From Martensiomyces pterosporus (taxonomy: Eukaryota; Kickxellomycota; Kickxellomycetes; Kickxellales; Kickxellaceae), in assembly GCA_025201845.1 (NCBI GenBank), contig MU604087.1:1-11470 (forward strand): a stretch of 11,470 nt of DNA, written 5' to 3'. This document shows positions 7,909 through 11,470 of the stretch, piece by piece. The position numbers and the translations under genes are program-made. Every line of letters begins with the position of its first letter. Position 1 is the first letter of the stretch. Under the pieces are notes generated by a model, which did not search any database, was not told where the DNA came from, and saw only the letters and a list, made by a program, of their open reading frames with translations.

Positions 7909-8049
7909 ATACTGGCCGGCTTTCTGGACAGCATATACAATCAATAATGTTGGCTTATTTTCTCAATAGATGCTTCTTCTTGATAATATTGGATTCACGC
8001 ATACATGACCACATTTCTAGCGACAAAGAAAGCCGATGCAATAAAGGTC

Positions 8050-8530
8050 CAAATGTGTAGGATGACAGACAGCGGTATGCGCATATGCCATTCTCAAAGA
8101 ATCACGAAAACGCTATCTGATGGCTCTTTCGCCAACCGGATCATGTGTGCTATCATTGCATACCTCGCATATATATGCACATTCCACTACAACAAGTACA
8201 AAATCGAGCGTAAGGGGAGACCAAACGGATAATCCTTGTAGCACGTAAAAGTTGGCTCCAACCAACCTGGAAACAAATCGACGACATTCTCAGGCATTGG
8301 TAGTCCAGATTATCCTTATTTCGGCAAGAAACTAGCAAGCGATACACTGTGCTCACACGACGTTCATGGCCACCCTGGCCCAAACAGTGCATACCCAAAT
8401 TCAGATACCATCCTTTCAGCACCCTGCAACAATGCTCATCTGGGTATTGTGAGGTTGAACCATGGGTCGACGCTAGTGCTAGGCCGTAGTGGAACCCACT
8501 GGATGGAAGGCGAATCTTATCGATCCTACT
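8050..8530 (+). pseudogene. 3' remnant of a 7TM receptor-like paralogue (TM7 and tail)
   Basis: From 8092 the frame reads SQRITKTLSDGSFANRIM and on to IIAYLAYICTFHYNKY, aligned without gaps to residues 254-289 of the intact protein, 16 of 36 identical by my count. SNQPGNKSTTFSGIGSPDYP plus YFG at 8257-8325 aligns to residues 310-332, 13 of 23 identical. NNAHLG and GES near 8430-8520 match the tail end (NSMHLG and RES). All lie in one frame, broken only by TAA at 8230-8232 and TAG at 8239-8241. TM1 to TM6 are absent. The left boundary is uncertain because the match fades before 8092. The single frame implies slower or more recent decay than in the other two relics. Confidence 0.75.
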
Positions 8531-8560
8531 TCACTCTTGGCTCACAATGGCCAATAATAG

Positions 8561-8917
8561 GTTTGCTCTCATACACATCAACTTGCCATCTGCGCCCTGT
8601 GGTGCGATGCCTGGGCCAACAACAAGCAGCTCTCCGCTTGTTTCGCATTAGTGCGCAGATGTTGCTGTGTGTCAACAATGGCTTCAATCAAATCAAACAG
8701 ATTACTGCAGCGTGTTGTGTGGATCCAGTTTTCGGACATAATTAACAACCATGCAGCACTCGCAAAACAGCAGCACAGAGGACAACCAATAATGCTCAAG
8801 TCCGACTTGCGCATAACAATGCATGCAGCTGCAACGGTGCTTGTAAAGAAAAAATTATTTGAGACGTTGCCAATCCAGCAATCGCAGCGGGCTGTGCAGA
8901 ATAGCGCATATCTGTGA
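8561..8917 (+). other. Long open frame of unknown status
   Basis: A plus-strand frame is open for 118 codons between TAG (8558-8560) and TGA (8915-8917), with possible starts at 8651 and 8678. The part from the second Met (MASIKSNRLLQRVVWIQF onward) has mixed charged and hydrophobic composition like a folded protein. A 137-codon frame also exists on the opposite strand (8991-8578) but is Cys-rich and odd in composition. Neither gives a family I recognise, no promoter was placed, and chance is a fair explanation. Confidence 0.15.
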
Positions 8918-10743
8918 GGATCAGGTGGGTGCAACAGCGAAGCTAGCCAGCACATTGTGGGGAGCACATGCACATACATGCAGATCTCCAATCAAAGAGA
9001 AAACAAAGCGCGGCCTGCTTGCTTTTCAGCTTCCCTCTCTCATGCTGTGCGATAAGCAAAGGCAACGGACCGATTGCAGCTTTGCTGCCAGCTTTTGTCC
9101 TGGCACATGACCTTGTGCAAAACCATTGTTGGCAGCATCGGGTATCTCTTGCCGCCCATTCTGTATGCGAGGTTGTCAGCTTGTGCGAGACGGGGTGGTT
9201 AGAGGTGCTGTCAATGGGTTGGCAAAAGCAGCCAGAGAGTGATGCCAGATCACAAAGGCATACTTCCTAGTTTCCTTCAAGGTGGCCATTCGTTCACGTA
9301 GTACACAACAAGTTGTGACTTACAGAGCAATAGCCCAGGTTTCAATTTTGTGCACACTCAATGTGGAACAGGGAGCGTGCTAATCAGAATAATGCGCAGA
9401 GGAAAACATAAATTGCTTGGATTTGCGCATTTCCATTATGAACGAAGTCGCTCTCACCCGCGTGCAATTTGGGCTGCCGTTTGATTACACTTCATCGCTG
9501 TGGGACAGCGATGTATAGCTCTCCAGCGCTCCGGCTTTTCTCTGGCTACAATTCATTAAGCCGCCGAATGCAAAAACGCAGGCCCCAGGGCTGCTTATCC
9601 CAAGCCAGCGACCTGGAGGAATGCGACTATACGCATGCAAATGAAACCACACAAGGCAGTGCTGACATTAACTACGCTGTGCTGCTATGGCTTTTCCTTT
9701 GGTTCGATGCTGTGACCTTATATCTGCGTTTGGCATGCAAGCAGATGGGCAAACAAGTATATAGATAAAACAGATTGTATTCAAGACAGTCGTGCTGTCA
9801 ATGCATTTCCATTTTCGCAGCTGTTTCTGGTGAGCGGGTTCCAGTGATCCTCAAAGCCCAGGACCGGTGCCAATAAATCTTGCAGCGAAGTCTACCCTTC
9901 AGGGTGGAGAGAAGGAGCAGAGTGCTGGGTGTTCTCATGGTGATTCAGCATCAGGACAGTGCAGCTAGCAGGGACCACTCCAATGCCGGTTCTGAAGGGC
10001 TACTCTCCTGCTTTTTTGTCGCCTGAGCCTGAGGATTCACGAGTCATTTGCGTTGGAATTCAGCGCATCCCGGGGTTGGACACCATGATCCGCAATCTGT
10101 GTATGTTTGTGGTGCGGGGACAGACGATGTGCATGCGTGTTGGGACTGTGGTCGCAAGATAAACAATGATGCGGACTGTCCAAATCGAGTGCATCTGTGC
10201 CGCTGTTTTCTTTTGGTCATCCTCGAATAAAATAGTAGCCATTTCTGCCAGCTAATTTGACAAAAATAGGCCGATTCACAAACCAACTACACGCCTGCAC
10301 AATGCTACCCATGGATAGATGCTGCCAGAGCGTTGGTAATCTGTGCTTAAAACAATCTGCGGATCTGTCAGAGACAGCTGTTGCAAGCTGGCAAGCATTC
10401 AGATCAACTCCAAATATTATTAAACGGGTGGGTGCTGGGAAGGGGTGGATGTATGACATGATTGGGACGGAGAGGGGTATACAACGCGAAATGCGTATCG
10501 TGCATGCATAGCATGCCGTTTAGGACCACCCATTCACACCTCCAAATGATTCTCAACCCAGCTGGTGAACAATGGAAGAAGATTGCCTGTCGTAGCAGTT
10601 GATTTCCAGTATGCAAGAAGGGGACTTTTGCACTGGGTGTGCAAACATGACCCAGGAACACCGAGTGCCCTTCTGTTTTTGGAAAATGGGCTTGCTGCTC
10701 GCCCGAGAGCAGATATGTCATAATAATGAGCACGATGCCCGGG
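8918..10743. other. Long region without recognisable genes
   Basis: About 1.8 kb hold only short, unrelated frames on both strands. A plus-strand frame at 9469-9768 ends in a hydrophobic stretch (NYAVLLWLFLWFDAVTLYL) with a basic flank, which could be a membrane segment. A 26-codon frame begins at 9438 (MNEVALTRVQFGLPFDY). I found no terminal repeats, transposase motifs, tRNA or receptor homology here. Confidence 0.4.
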
Positions 10744-10787
10744 CTTTGTCTCCTATTCTTTTCCTCGTCCCCTCGTCCCTGGTCTTG
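10744..10787 (+). promoter_or_regulatory. Pyrimidine-rich tract upstream of the OPT gene
   Basis: A strongly C/T-biased stretch (with CCTCGTCCCCTCGTCCC) lies about 200 bases before the OPT start codon. Such tracts are common in fungal promoters. Between it and the ATG are AT-rich elements such as TTTATAC (about 10898) and TCATTTAAAA (10912-10921), but no clear single TATA box. Confidence 0.3.
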
Positions 10788-10971
10788 GTGATATTGAGTC
10801 TCTGGATTCCTCATACTATACTTTGTAATCCCGTCTACTCTGGACCATTCCCTGTTGTATACATGGCTATTTCGCTGCCAACCATTTAATATCGAGGTTT
10901 ATACTAGAAGCTCATTTAAAATTCCCCTGCTCATATAGTACTTGCTTCCCCCCCAGGTATACCGCTAAGGA

Positions 10972-11470
10972 ATGGATACTTTATATCCAAACGGAGACAG
11001 AGAAAGCCCGGTGCTTCGGGACTACCATGAAACCAGTTCACGAACGTATCTCGGCCACAAAGCTGGGGATTTTGGTGCCAGCAGTCAAACAGACTTAGCC
11101 TATGACGATGAGAAAACCAGCCTTAGCCACATGGGTCGAAGAAGCTTTAGCGATAACCGTACATCAAAGAGTGGCGAGAGCGATTCGCCGTATAGCATGG
11201 TGCGTGCAGTAGTGCCACCTCGCGACGACAGACAGGCACCGTCCTTGACCTTCAGGTCCATCCTCCTCGGAGTATTCTTCTCATCTGCACTTGCCTTTGT
11301 CAACCAGCTGCTCTGGTTCAAGGCCACACCTATTGCCATCGGTGGGTTCGCCGTGCAGATTCTCTCCTTCCCCTGCGGCTACCTCCTGGCCAAGATCCTG
11401 CCGCCCACAGAGTTCACCACGTTTGGGTACAAGTGGTCGCTGAATCCTGGGCCGTTCTCGATCAAGGAGC
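10972..11470 (+). CDS. OPT-family oligopeptide transporter, N-terminal part
   Basis: The frame runs 166 codons from ATG 10972 to the right edge without a stop. A TAA at 10966-10968 in the same frame makes this the first available Met. Residues 1-70 are a polar, Ser-rich cytoplasmic tail. Residues 72-86 (SPYSMVRAVVPPRDD) form the conserved entry motif of the family. TM1 is at about 95-115 and TM2 at about 121-141. NPGPFSIKE at 158-166 is the signature that precedes the first long loop; the next base is C, which fits the usual His. OPT proteins are proton-coupled importers of small peptides or metal chelates across the plasma or vacuolar membrane; the substrate cannot be read from this part. 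Most of the gene (usually 700-900 residues) lies outside the window. Confidence 0.92.
   Translation, partial: MDTLYPNGDRESPVLRDYHETSSRTYLGHKAGDFGASSQTDLAYDDEKTSLSHMGRRSFSDNRTSKSGESDSPYSMVRAVVPPRDDRQAPSLTFRSILLGVFFSSALAFVNQLLWFKATPIAIGGFAVQILSFPCGYLLAKILPPTEFTTFGYKWSLNPGPFSIKE

Noticed and set aside
10404..10814. A 136-codon minus-strand frame as a gene
   Set aside because: It has no recognisable domain, and part of it is the reverse of the pyrimidine-rich OPT promoter. No splice or promoter support was seen.
10599..10889. A plus-strand frame with hydrophobic stretches (VPSSLVLVILSLW) as another receptor relic
   Set aside because: The hydrophobic residues come from the C/T-rich tract. Beyond an NPVY-like coincidence there was no collinear match to TM7.

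Overview
The window looks like nuclear DNA of a filamentous, early-diverging fungus. The evidence is spliceosomal introns with GTAAGT-like donors and TAG acceptors, TATA boxes 100-140 bases before start codons, secreted proteins with signal peptides and a Kex2-type site, a 7-helix receptor-like protein, a Yae1 homologue and an OPT-type oligopeptide transporter. A zoopagomycete/Kickxellomycotina-like source is my guess from the gene mix; the sequence alone does not prove it.

Left part (1-2495). A possible gene start runs off the left edge on the minus strand. Next, also on the minus strand, is a five-exon EVE-domain gene (344-1432) whose four introns I could place base by base. A 427-base divergent intergenic region separates it from a plus-strand gene for a small secreted protein (1860-2495).

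Middle (2496-4174). A second small secreted protein (3002-3547) has a long Pro-Ala-Pro-Gly repeat tail. The two secreted proteins share a short motif just after the leader, of the form LLxx[LI][ND]L[QR][IV]xACP, and look like diverged tandem relatives. A Yae1 homologue lies convergently on the minus strand (3728-4174).

Receptor array (about 4660-8530). One intact single-exon gene for a 406-residue 7-transmembrane protein (6688-7908) is flanked by three decayed relatives in the same orientation. The first spans TM1 to the end of TM7 (4660-5400). The second has a promoter relic and covers the N-terminus to about TM5 (5406-6190). The third covers TM7 and the cytoplasmic tail (about 8050-8530). 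None is obvious from open reading frames alone; they appear when the intact gene is compared with its flanks. This is the most notable feature of the window and reads as birth-and-death evolution of a tandem receptor family.

Right part (8531-11470). About 2.4 kb hold no gene I can recognise. The first 166 codons of an OPT-family oligopeptide transporter then start at 10972 and run off the right edge. Apart from the receptor array and the secreted pair, the genes look like independent neighbours, not one pathway.
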